Shown: one piece after another, positions 33,514-41,787 of the stretch
How the letters are laid out: each line of letters opens with the position of its first letter
How positions within the stretch are numbered: the stretch's first letter is position 1
Assembly: GCA_002342035.1 (NCBI GenBank)
Contig: DDPE01000063.1
Coordinates: 62,001 to 126,000, forward strand
Direction: 5' to 3'
Source of the DNA: Asticcacaulis sp. UBA2476
GTDB taxonomy: Bacteria > Pseudomonadota > Alphaproteobacteria > Caulobacterales > Caulobacteraceae
DNA: 64,000 bases
The notes under the pieces: model-generated
What the model was told of the DNA's origin: nothing
Seen by the model: the letters and a program-made list of their open reading frames with translations, nothing else
Databases searched by the model: none
Made by a program: the position numbers and the translations under genes

Positions 33514-34305
33514 ATGTCGGAAGTTTCTCATTCCGGTCTGAGCCAAGCTCAGATCGCGTACTTTATCGAATATGGATATGTTAAACTAGAGAGTGCCTTT
33601 GGGGGCGACCTAGCCCGACAAGGGCGGGATCAGCTGTGGCGTGCCATGGGCCTCTCTCCTGACGCACCAGAGACATGGAAACAGCCAGTTTTTCGGTTGG
33701 GGTTCATGACGGGTAAGCCATTTGTCCAAGCTGCCAACACCCCGCTCCTGCACTCATCATACGATGCCTTGGTCGGAGAGGGTCGGTGGTTAAAACCAAA
33801 CGGTCTTGGAACCTTCCCGGTCCGTTTTCCGTCGCCGGACGACCCGGGTGATGCGGGATGGCACGTTGATGTCAGCTTCGGAACTGACAACCCCGACTTT
33901 ATGCAGTGGCGGGTCAACGTGAAAAGCAGTGGCCGCGCTCTGCTCATGTTGTTCCTGTTTTCCGATGTTGGGGAACTAGATGCTCCAACCAGAATACGCA
34001 AGGGCTCGCACCGTGCAATTGCCAAGCAACTGCTGCCATATGGAGAGGATGGCCTCACGCTCGGTGAACTGGCCGCTGACGGCTTCGCATCGACCGCGGA
34101 CTGCGAGGAAGTATTGGCGACCGGACAAGCTGGGACGGTGTATCTTTGCCATCCCTTTCTGGTCCACTCTGCACAACCTCATCGCGGAGCTATGCCTCGT
34201 TTCATGGCCCAACCTCCGCTCCTGCCAAAAGGTGAGTTTGACCCTTCATTGCCGCCCTCTGCGGTGCAAATAGCTATCCGAAGAGCCATTGGTATGAAGG
34301 TCTAA
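33514..34305 (+). CDS. Phytanoyl-CoA-dioxygenase-like Fe(II)/2-oxoglutarate oxygenase
   Basis: The 263-residue protein has the PhyH double-stranded beta-helix layout. The iron-binding HxD is H117-x-D119 in GWHVDVSF, and a distal His (His218 or His223) lies in CHPFLVHSAQPHRG, followed by an Arg for 2-oxoglutarate. The conserved ALLMLFLFSDV strand and the IRKGSHR segment also match. Family members hydroxylate small molecules or peptides. It is in a separate unit just left of the receptor/isopeptidase operon and convergent with it. Whether it acts in that pathway is not known. Confidence 0.8.
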   Translation: MSEVSHSGLSQAQIAYFIEYGYVKLESAFGGDLARQGRDQLWRAMGLSPDAPETWKQPVFRLGFMTGKPFVQAANTPLLHSSYDALVGEGRWLKPNGLGTFPVRFPSPDDPGDAGWHVDVSFGTDNPDFMQWRVNVKSSGRALLMLFLFSDVGELDAPTRIRKGSHRAIAKQLLPYGEDGLTLGELAADGFASTADCEEVLATGQAGTVYLCHPFLVHSAQPHRGAMPRFMAQPPLLPKGEFDPSLPPSAVQIAIRRAIGMKV

Positions 34306-34310
34306 ACTAG

Positions 34311-34337
34311 GGGCTTCGGAGGTCGCGTCCGGAGCCC
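34311..34337 (+). terminator. Hairpin after the PhyH-like gene
   Basis: GGGCTTCGGA (34311-34320) pairs with TCCGGAGCCC (34328-34337), a 10-bp stem with one G-T pair and a 7-base loop, starting 5 bases after the stop codon. The downstream T-run is short. Confidence 0.5.
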
Positions 34338-34673
34338 ATCCCCAATTTCTAAGTCCAAAGTATTTAGCACAGATTTTGGTGTACGGGGGCCATCCGCAGA
34401 CCGTTACCTTGGTTGCCAGTGTGTGCCAACTCGAACATGCCCGATTTCTGAGATCACGGTAAAAAATCGGCTGGCACCCAGGCCCATATTTTCAAACTAA
34501 AAGGTTGCGGTTCAAACCTGCCAATATGCGGCGGTGCGCCCAATGCGGAAATGGAACAAAGACAATTCCAATTCGGGCATTGTCGCTCGAAAGCGGAATT
34601 AAGATTAGTATGGCGAACAGAAAACTGCCCGACGCATACGGTGTCTAGCTTGCAACCGATCCGCCGAACTTGA

Positions 34674-34700
34674 AACGCTTCGCTGTGAAGTGAAGGCGTT
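34674..34700 (-). terminator. Possible terminator of the sigma/receptor/peptidase operon
   Basis: On the minus strand AACGCCTTC and GAAGCGTT form an imperfect stem with one bulge directly after the peptidase stop, followed by only three T residues. It is weak but well placed. Confidence 0.4.
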
Positions 34701-37091
34701 TTATTTATGAACCTCAGCACTCCACGTTAAACGAGGTGGCCTAGGATGAAGCTTGGTGGCATTTCTTAGCTGTTTCAATTTTTCCAACTGCTCAACTCGT
34801 TCCCTTGAACCTACCGCTCCAGGTAGATCGTCATTTAGCCAATAATCAAACCATTCTACGGCCCCTTCTTGCGACGCTAAGACCTGGGTTGGGTTCTGCA
34901 ACGAATGGCTTCCATTTAGGACGTCAGGCACCATGTGATATTCGACGGGCCGTCCTAGGTGTCGAAGCCTTGCGAAGACTTCCCATGGGGCGAGTAGATA
35001 CGGAAGGTTCAAAGCCCCTTCAGTCTGAAGTCTCAACGGTGCCCGGATACGATCCGCGCCAAAACCGGGTGTGGTCTCAAGCCAGTTTTTCAAGCTCTCC
35101 CCATAAGGCTGGGACCCGTTTTCCGTTTGAAAATAGCCTGGCATTAACATGGCCTGAAAATAGCCAGCATCGATGTTGTCGCTGACAAGCGCCGCCGCAA
35201 ACTCAAAATCAGAATAGGCCAGAGCGTAGAGCGTGTGCCAGCCTGTTCGACTGAAACCGGATAGCCCCACGCGTCCAGTATCGATTTTCCCTTCCTTATT
35301 CAGCACATCAATAATGCTTTCGACAGCCTTCATATGCCCTTCGGCTTCGGCCCTACCGTTGTCGAATTCGTCCGGCTCTTTTTCATCCATCTGGAGGACG
35401 AACATCCCTTTACCAGCTAAGGGTTGAGCGACATAGGTGGAGATTCCGACGCCCGTTGCCGGGTAACCACCACCCATCCCATTAAGCGAGTATTCACCCC
35501 TCGCTGGATGACCGTGCGTCTGGATAACCAACGGATATCTCTTGCCCGTCTCATATGCGACCGGGTAATAGAGCCGACCAGTCCATTTGCTACCATCGGC
35601 ACTCTGCCACCCGACAGCCTCGGCCCTTCCAAGTAAATAGTGCGTCAAAAGATTGGGATTTGGATCAAGCACCAGCTTTTCTTTTCCGGTGAACAGTTCG
35701 CTCGCAAACAAACGTGGTGGCGTATTCTCGTCTTGCCGCACGTTCAGCCTCACGGCCTGAACGGTTTCCGGTATGCGCGGTTCGGCCTGCGTCTTCACCC
35801 AAGCATCGCCTTCGCGCCGATAAGCCAATGTCATTTCCCCTTGCGTGAGGCGAAGTTGGCCAGAGGGCAACCACTCTAAGGCATCGAGCTGTTCACTGGT
35901 AATGAAGCCATCCGGTACAGAGATTTGGCGCACGACCCTGGTTTCCAGATCCATCTCGATAACGGCTCGTCCTTGCAGTCCCTGGCTATGGGTTGGTATC
36001 GGCAGATAGGTTGGCCCCAAAATGAGCGATCGGTTGTCAGGCGACCAGGCGAATTTCGAGCGCATCAGCATGGGAGCGGCCAGGAGCATTTGCGACCGGC
36101 CGCTGTGCAGGTCTACGAGGTATAACGCCGCGAGTTGCCTGGCGCTTGATCCTTCGCGAGGATTGATACGTTCATCCTCGACGGCCCTAACGGTGAACCC
36201 GTTTTGATAAAGGTCCCAAGACGCCGGAATCTCGAGGGGGGTACCTTGAATAACCATCCATCGACTATCTGGCGAGATGGACCATAGCCAGGCAGGATTG
36301 ATCTCATGTCCTCTACCGCTAATATCCAACGGCAACGCGGCCTTGCCAGGGCGTTTGATGAACCATACGCGGTCTTTCAGAGTGCCCAGGAAACCCACAC
36401 TCCCAAACTGACCATTCGCCAGAGAAAAAGCGTCAGGCGACTGCACCAAACCACCGGTTTCAGCGAGGTTCGCCTGTGGCAATGGTGGCAGGTCTGTTGC
36501 GTAAACGACGGTTCCATCGGCAGCCATTGTGAAGAGCTTCACCCCTCGCGCTTCCTCGGTTAGCTGCTCCGAACGACCAGCCACAAGATCGACCTTGAAT
36601 ACCTGGGGTTTTCCAGAGGCATCTTCCCATCGCATGACGATTTGATCGTCGCCCTGCCATTCGAACAGCCGTCTAAAGGGCACAACTAAATCTGTGTTTC
36701 CTCGAAAACGCCCCTTCAGTCGAGCCGCTACCCTCGGACTGGTCACCGCGTTTAGACTGCTTAGGTCACCCGTCACGACGTCCATCCACACCTGATCAGT
36801 CGCAACGTCCCCCTTTATCAGCAGGGTGACGAAACGCTTTCTGTTCGGTGACACAGCGACCCCCTCCGCCATCCGCTCGCGTCTTTCCGGATTAGCGGGA
36901 TCAGGGATCAAATCTGAAGCGCCCGTGACCATTCTGGTCGTCTCAATCATGCTCTTTACCGTCATAGGACGTGCAGAGCTGATTTGCGCGTAGACCGTCG
37001 TTGAGGCCCCATCTGCGAGCGCGATCAGCAGGGAAGAGAGCAGAGCCCTCCTCCCAATTAACTTGCCCATCCGAGTGTTGATCGTACCCAT
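34701..37091 (-). CDS. Atxe2-family lasso-peptide isopeptidase (S9-type serine peptidase)
   Basis: The 796-residue secreted protein (signal peptide near residues 8-36) has a beta-propeller-like half followed by a prolyl-oligopeptidase alpha/beta hydrolase domain from about 480. The nucleophile elbow is GLSGFSRTGW (Ser614), not the usual GxSYGG. The likely triad partners are Glu691 (LQTEGALN), where most S9 enzymes have Asp, and His729 (NGSHSLQ). This variant elbow and Glu match the isopeptidases that linearise lasso peptides in Asticcacaulis (Atxe2), as I recall them. It follows the TonB receptor stop by 3 bases, the same pairing as in lasso loci. No lasso precursor or maturation genes are visible, so it may act on imported peptides. 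Confidence 0.7.
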   Translation of the reverse strand: MGTINTRMGKLIGRRALLSSLLIALADGASTTVYAQISSARPMTVKSMIETTRMVTGASDLIPDPANPERRERMAEGVAVSPNRKRFVTLLIKGDVATDQVWMDVVTGDLSSLNAVTSPRVAARLKGRFRGNTDLVVPFRRLFEWQGDDQIVMRWEDASGKPQVFKVDLVAGRSEQLTEEARGVKLFTMAADGTVVYATDLPPLPQANLAETGGLVQSPDAFSLANGQFGSVGFLGTLKDRVWFIKRPGKAALPLDISGRGHEINPAWLWSISPDSRWMVIQGTPLEIPASWDLYQNGFTVRAVEDERINPREGSSARQLAALYLVDLHSGRSQMLLAAPMLMRSKFAWSPDNRSLILGPTYLPIPTHSQGLQGRAVIEMDLETRVVRQISVPDGFITSEQLDALEWLPSGQLRLTQGEMTLAYRREGDAWVKTQAEPRIPETVQAVRLNVRQDENTPPRLFASELFTGKEKLVLDPNPNLLTHYLLGRAEAVGWQSADGSKWTGRLYYPVAYETGKRYPLVIQTHGHPARGEYSLNGMGGGYPATGVGISTYVAQPLAGKGMFVLQMDEKEPDEFDNGRAEAEGHMKAVESIIDVLNKEGKIDTGRVGLSGFSRTGWHTLYALAYSDFEFAAALVSDNIDAGYFQAMLMPGYFQTENGSQPYGESLKNWLETTPGFGADRIRAPLRLQTEGALNLPYLLAPWEVFARLRHLGRPVEYHMVPDVLNGSHSLQNPTQVLASQEGAVEWFDYWLNDDLPGAVGSRERVEQLEKLKQLRNATKLHPRPPRLTWSAEVHK

Positions 37092-37094
37092 GAC

Positions 37095-39692
37095 TTACCA
37101 GCCATATTTGAGCTGCAGCGCCACGAAACGGCCCAGAGGCGATGCATTGGCTGGGTCGTAATTCACCGAGACGGCATTGTGGGAAATGACATAAGGCGGG
37201 GACTTATCAAACAGGTTTTGAATCGACAGGCTCACGGCAATACTGTCATCGGCACGTCCCAGCCACGCGCCTAACTTATACTGAATATTCAGATCCACCG
37301 TTGTCCAGGATGAGATGGCGTGGGGTACGCTCTGGGTAAGGTCGTCGTAGCCGTTAACGTGGTTAAGAGCGGAGCTGATGTTCCATCTATCCGTCATCCA
37401 GTTGGTATCCAGCCGCACGCGCCAGTCGACGGGGTATCCGTAATTATTGACCAGATCCGAAGACGCGGCGCCGTCGACCAATTGGGTATCGATCTTACTG
37501 ATTGTACTGGCGTTCAGCCTTGTACTCAGTCGGCCAACCGGAAGGTCAACGGCGTGCCTCAACGTGATATCGTAGCCTGATTGCTCTAGCGCTGACGCGT
37601 TGAGTTGCCGTTGGTCATAGACGTATCTTACGCCCGAGATGCCATTTGGGTTGTAGTTATAGAACATGCCGCCTTGTGAGACGATCTCATCGACTAACGC
37701 TTGCGCGGCTGCATCGTCAGGAAGGGTGTAGATCAAATTCCCGTAGATATGTGGGAGCCGCAGCGCATTGGTGGTATAAGCTGGCCTAAAAATCCGGTTG
37801 GTGTAGTCGATATCATAGTGGTTCAGCGTCAAAACCAGATTGGATGTGAATGGCACGTCCCAGTCGAAACCCCAGTTCACACTTTTCGATGTCTCTGGAA
37901 CCAAGGCTTTGGAGCCTTGGATGATGAAGCCTGGCACTGTCGCGGAACTATTGGGATCCCCCATCGGATCACCAACGATGATCGTAGCGCGCGCGGTCTG
38001 GAACTGCTCGAAGGTGTTCGGCGCTCGGAACGCTTCACTGTATGACACCCGAAGCTTGAGACTGTCCACGGGCTGGTAAAGAATTCCGACGCGCGGATTA
38101 GTCGTATTACCCCATCTGTCATAGTGGTCGTAACGGACAGCCAGAGACAAATCGAGCGCCTTAATGCCTGGCCTAGCGTTGGCGTCTCCGATTAGCGGAA
38201 CCGCCAACTCACCGAACAACGCGGATGTTTCAATGCCGGCCCCACGGTCGAGGACACGCGCATTATCTACAAAGGCATCTTGATGAAAATTATCATTGCG
38301 ATAAGCTGCACCGAAGGCCCCGCGGACGACACCGCCCGGCAGTTCCAGAATATCGCCATCGAAGACGACTTCAGCGCCCTCAGATTCAAATACATTGTTC
38401 TGCGTGGTCAGTCTTTTAATTCCGGTAGCGATCGGCCAACTGAATTGCTCCATTGAACCAGTGTCGCGACCATAGTTCAGGCTAAGCTTCGCACGCCAGT
38501 CGTATGGCAAGCGAGCAACAAAGCCACCACTGGCGCTCAGCGCCTTCGTCTTGGAGTCAGTGACCTCTTGAAAATTGGCAGTCCTCATCTCCCTGAAAAT
38601 GGACCGATCCGTCGCCAATATCTGAACAAAGCCCTCCACGTGGTCGGTAAGCTTCTGATCGATGGCCACCACGCCTGAATAGGTTTTCGTTTTAGGCAGA
38701 ACATCCGACGCCATGGGAAGCGCCTTCGTGGATTCACGCTGGTTCGACCGGAGCGGCTCATACTGCTGCGCCTGAAAGCTGGCGAGTAACGAGCCTGAAG
38801 ACCAACGCTCGCCAAAAGTTTGTGAGATTGTCTTCTCTGCACGCCCCCCGTTGGTTGTGTCGCCATACCTCACAATGGTCTCTGCGCCATCGAAGTTGCG
38901 CCGAAGGCCGAGATTCACAACGCCGCCGACCGCATCGGAACCGTAAAGCGCCGAAGCACCATCGGTGAGAAGTTCAAAACTGCCAATCGCAGAAATCGGG
39001 ACAACCGAAATATCGACCGTCTGGCCAAACTGAGACGGCGCCATGCGCCGACCGTTGAGGAGAACAAGTGTGGAATTTGGGCCAAGGCCCCGCAAGTCTA
39101 CGCCACTTGCGGAGGTGAAGTTGGTTGCCCGACCATTGCCTTCTCCAACGATACCGTCTTCACTTGCACCGAGTGGACCACCGCTGAAAAGCTGGGGCAT
39201 TGATCTTAGAATATCTTGTGGCGTGGCATAACCGCTGTCTTCAATTGCGGCCCGGTTCAACCGAATAATTGGGGCGGTCTCATTTTGCGACCCGCGGAGC
39301 CTAGTACCGGTCACAACAACCTCGACGGGTTCCTCAAACGCTACCGCTTCACCGCTTTGGTCGGCCACGGTAGCGGAGATCAAAATAACACCCCGGGCAG
39401 TGCGAGAATAACTAAGACCTGATCCGTCCAATAGGACCTTAAGACCCTCGTCAACGGAATAGGTGCCTACCAAAGCCGGTGCAGTCCGGTCGTTGGTGGT
39501 CTCGGCGTTGAACGACAGTTGCTGACGGGAAGTCTTTGCGAAGGCACGAAGGGCCTTCGCAAGATCCTGGCTCGGAATATTGAACTGATAGCGCTGCTCC
39601 TGAGCGTATACAGCTACAGGTGTGGACAATATCATCAAAGCAGCGGCAGAGACGCTTGTGACAACGCATGTGCGAAAGATCGACTTAGTCAT
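37095..39692 (-). CDS. TonB-dependent receptor with N-terminal signalling (STN) domain
   Basis: The 865-residue protein has a signal peptide ending at about VYAQ. A secretin/TonB short N-terminal domain (about 31-105: FNIPSQDLAKALRAFAKTS and a VDEGLKVLLDGSGLSY repeat) precedes a plug (VEEVVVTGTRLRG-type TonB region, then LNGRRM) and a C-terminal 22-strand barrel ending in Trp (LKYGW). The STN domain is the mark of FecA-like transducers that signal through an anti-sigma protein. The sigma and FecR genes lie directly upstream, so this receptor probably both imports and reports its ligand. The ligand may be a lasso peptide, by association with the next gene. Confidence 0.9.
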   Translation of the reverse strand: MTKSIFRTCVVTSVSAAALMILSTPVAVYAQEQRYQFNIPSQDLAKALRAFAKTSRQQLSFNAETTNDRTAPALVGTYSVDEGLKVLLDGSGLSYSRTARGVILISATVADQSGEAVAFEEPVEVVVTGTRLRGSQNETAPIIRLNRAAIEDSGYATPQDILRSMPQLFSGGPLGASEDGIVGEGNGRATNFTSASGVDLRGLGPNSTLVLLNGRRMAPSQFGQTVDISVVPISAIGSFELLTDGASALYGSDAVGGVVNLGLRRNFDGAETIVRYGDTTNGGRAEKTISQTFGERWSSGSLLASFQAQQYEPLRSNQRESTKALPMASDVLPKTKTYSGVVAIDQKLTDHVEGFVQILATDRSIFREMRTANFQEVTDSKTKALSASGGFVARLPYDWRAKLSLNYGRDTGSMEQFSWPIATGIKRLTTQNNVFESEGAEVVFDGDILELPGGVVRGAFGAAYRNDNFHQDAFVDNARVLDRGAGIETSALFGELAVPLIGDANARPGIKALDLSLAVRYDHYDRWGNTTNPRVGILYQPVDSLKLRVSYSEAFRAPNTFEQFQTARATIIVGDPMGDPNSSATVPGFIIQGSKALVPETSKSVNWGFDWDVPFTSNLVLTLNHYDIDYTNRIFRPAYTTNALRLPHIYGNLIYTLPDDAAAQALVDEIVSQGGMFYNYNPNGISGVRYVYDQRQLNASALEQSGYDITLRHAVDLPVGRLSTRLNASTISKIDTQLVDGAASSDLVNNYGYPVDWRVRLDTNWMTDRWNISSALNHVNGYDDLTQSVPHAISSWTTVDLNIQYKLGAWLGRADDSIAVSLSIQNLFDKSPPYVISHNAVSVNYDPANASPLGRFVALQLKYGW

Positions 39693-39809
39693 TGGAACCC
39701 CTATCCCCTAAGGTGCGCGCCACATTACAATTCTGTGACGCTTTAAGGTAAGACGCACCGCACAAAAAACTCTATCACTTGAGAAGACATATTTTGTCGG
39801 CGCGCCTCT

Positions 39810-40853
39810 TTAGCGCGGCAAGCGAACGAGTGTGTTATCCCCGTTTCTATGTACCAATTCGACCGGGAGCGTACCCGTAACCCCTTCTACAAAGGCCTGT
39901 GTGTCGCCAGCCATAAAGACGCCATTGACCCTCAGTTCGGCCGTGGCTTGGTCAGCCAGCTCAATCGGTGAGTCTGTATAGCGGTTGACGCGCTCGATGG
40001 CGGTCCCAAGGGGCTCGTCGTCAAAGATGAGTTGCCCGGCCTCCCAAGAAAGCGTCCTTGTGGGATCACTGTCCTCGACCTGAGCGGTTACGGCATTCAC
40101 AGATGTGAAGAGCTCCCGGCCCGGCACCAGAGCGTGGTCGGCGCCGCGCCCTGAACGACTTCCCTCCAGAACCACAGGTCTTGAGCCCCCGGCCTTCGTT
40201 TGGTTCAAAACAGCGACGTGGCCTTCATAGAGAACCACCCGAATATCTTGCCTCAGTCGCTCAACACTGAACGCCGTACCTGTGGCAACGACCACCTTAT
40301 CTGCGGCCGTTACAGAGAATGGGCGCAAGGTATCCTTTGCAACTTCGAACCGCGCCCGCCCCTTGATCAGTGTCAGGGCACGTTTGTCCCGTTCCAGTCG
40401 AACCTCGACGCGGGTGTCGGCGTCGAGCGACAGCTTAGAGCCGTCGTCAAGTACAACCAGTTGCCGTTCACCCTTTGCGGTTTGGTACGTGGTTGGCAAG
40501 TGCGTAATGAAGAGTGCCAGCACGCCGATGATGACGGCTATGCCAGCGGCTATCACACCCGTTGCCCGGCCCGTAATGGGTAAGGACCAGCGCTTTCGTT
40601 GAGCCCGTTGCAGGCTACTTATAGCCAACTTTCTCATTTCCAGCATTTCCGGGGCCACTCGGATATCGTCAACCGCCTGCCAAATCTGGACGGCGTCGTC
40701 GAAAGCCGCTTGATTTAAGGAATGGGCATCCAGCCATCTCTCAAGATCACGCAAGCTTTCTTCATCCTGCTGGCCCTCGGCCAGCCGGAGACACCAAAGC
40801 GCTGCCTCTTCGTTTCGTGCAATTATATGCGTTTCCATGTTTTGATTTGTCAT
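39810..40853 (-). CDS. FecR-type anti-sigma / sigma regulator
   Basis: The 347-residue protein has an N-terminal cytoplasmic FecR_N (DUF4880) domain (about 12-60: EEAALWCLRLAEGQ and WLDAHSLNQAAFDDAVQIWQ). A single membrane helix follows at about 90-112, then a periplasmic FecR domain from about 118 (KGERQLVVLDDGSKLSLDADTRVEV) and a short C-terminal STN-like region. It would sense the receptor signal and control the sigma factor. Its start overlaps the sigma gene stop by 4 bases. Confidence 0.92.
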   Translation of the reverse strand: MTNQNMETHIIARNEEAALWCLRLAEGQQDEESLRDLERWLDAHSLNQAAFDDAVQIWQAVDDIRVAPEMLEMRKLAISSLQRAQRKRWSLPITGRATGVIAAGIAVIIGVLALFITHLPTTYQTAKGERQLVVLDDGSKLSLDADTRVEVRLERDKRALTLIKGRARFEVAKDTLRPFSVTAADKVVVATGTAFSVERLRQDIRVVLYEGHVAVLNQTKAGGSRPVVLEGSRSGRGADHALVPGRELFTSVNAVTAQVEDSDPTRTLSWEAGQLIFDDEPLGTAIERVNRYTDSPIELADQATAELRVNGVFMAGDTQAFVEGVTGTLPVELVHRNGDNTLVRLPR

Positions 40854-41362
40854 TGGCGTTCTCCTCGAACGCAGGAAATTAGATGGGCCATAGCCCGGGC
40901 AAGGTGGCGGTCGATCGTTGCCGGAGATATTCGAAAGGCCTCTCCTATCGTACGCTTATCGACGTTCTCGATCCGATAAAGGATAAAGACGTTACGAGTG
41001 ACTTCTGGAAGAGCCTTGAGGCTCTCGGCGAGAGTGGCCACCGCTTCGCGGTCTATCGCAATGGTCAGAGGGTCGAGCGTATCAACGCCTAACCCTTCAG
41101 TTGTCTTAAGCGCTGACAGGTAGTTTGTGCGGACTTTTTCTCGTCGACTCTTGTCTCTTAGGAGATTTGAAGCGGTTTGGAATATGTAAGCATCTGCGGA
41201 CTGCAAAGGTTGTGTCGGAGCTTTTGATAGCCGTACAAACACCTCTTGTGTCAGGTCTTCAGCCTCCGCATGGTTTAATCGACGACGCAGGAAGAAAGCC
41301 ATCAGGGCCGGCCGATAGCGACGATTCAATGATACGAGCTGCTCTTCTTCTCGGCTAGGCAT
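40850..41362 (-). CDS. ECF-type sigma factor, FecI-like
   Basis: From the ATG at 41362 (GAGAGGTGG site upstream; the TTG at 41380 is less likely) this is 170 residues. Sigma region 2 reads AEAEDLTQEVFVRLSK, and region 4 ends with KRTIGEAFRISPATIDRHLARAMAHL as its DNA-binding helix-turn-helix. There is no region 3, as expected for FecI/ECF factors. It leads the sigma / FecR / receptor / peptidase operon and probably directs transcription of the receptor and peptidase genes when the ligand is bound. Confidence 0.92.
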   Translation of the reverse strand: MPSREEEQLVSLNRRYRPALMAFFLRRRLNHAEAEDLTQEVFVRLSKAPTQPLQSADAYIFQTASNLLRDKSRREKVRTNYLSALKTTEGLGVDTLDPLTIAIDREAVATLAESLKALPEVTRNVFILYRIENVDKRTIGEAFRISPATIDRHLARAMAHLISCVRGERQ

Positions 41363-41497
41363 TGATCCACCTCTCAACAAGCAACATGCCCGCAGAAAGT
41401 AAGACGCACAACTCAGTCGACCTCATCAAAATTTCTTTGAGAAAGCTAGTGTGCCTATAAATTGGCCCGGTGCCCTCCGCAAACCGAGAGCCGCCTC

Positions 41498-41552
41498 GCG
41501 CCCAAAGGGGACATTTATTGGGGAAATAGAGAGAACAGCGAAAGCGGACGTT
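41498..41552. repeat. Dispersed GCGGACATT direct repeat, copy 5
   Basis: GCGCCCAAAGGGGACATT (41498-41515) is followed by AAAGCGGACGTT (41541-41552), with arms 37 bases apart, upstream of the sigma factor gene. Confidence 0.65.
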
Positions 41553-41726
41553 TGTCGAACTATCTATCTCAGCCCGGCGCTTCCCCCTGAAGGATCCCAC
41601 ACAGTAAGGTAGGCATGTCGCAATGGCATATCTATTCTTCTGTTTAGGCAGTGATTGACGATCAGGAACTATCAACGCTTCGCCGTGATGAAAAAGCAGA
41701 TAACGCTTTGCCTCCGTTAGCAAAAA

Positions 41727-41740
41727 TGATATCGATATCA
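41727..41740. promoter_or_regulatory. LacI-type operator upstream of the first beta-helix gene
   Basis: TGATATCGATATCA is a perfect 14-bp palindrome, 47 bases before the start codon at 41788. It is identical to sites in front of other genes of this locus. Confidence 0.75.
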
Positions 41741-41787
41741 AATAAAAATGAATTCATTTAAATAAAATGATCAATCCGGGAGCAAAC

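Larger units (their letters stand above)
34306..34700. other. Intergenic region between convergent genes
   Basis: This 395-base gap was checked for a lasso-peptide precursor on the plus strand. The best small frame (about 40 codons from 34526) falls in a degenerate GCGCCC repeat (34536-34600, sixth copy) and lacks a Thr-x-Gly processing signature. Two hairpins flank the region and may terminate both converging units. Confidence 0.45.
41363..41787. other. Intergenic region between the sigma and carbohydrate loci
   Basis: The 425-base gap holds GCGGACATT repeat copy 5 (41498-41552) on its left and a LacI-type operator (41727-41740) on its right. It is the boundary between the receptor/peptidase operon and the carbohydrate locus. 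No gene is seen in it. Confidence 0.5.

Noticed and set aside
34306..34700. Possible lasso-peptide precursor near the isopeptidase
   Set aside because: The best small frame lies in a degenerate repeat, has no leader/core pattern with a Thr at position -2 and Gly at +1, and no B or C gene accompanies it.
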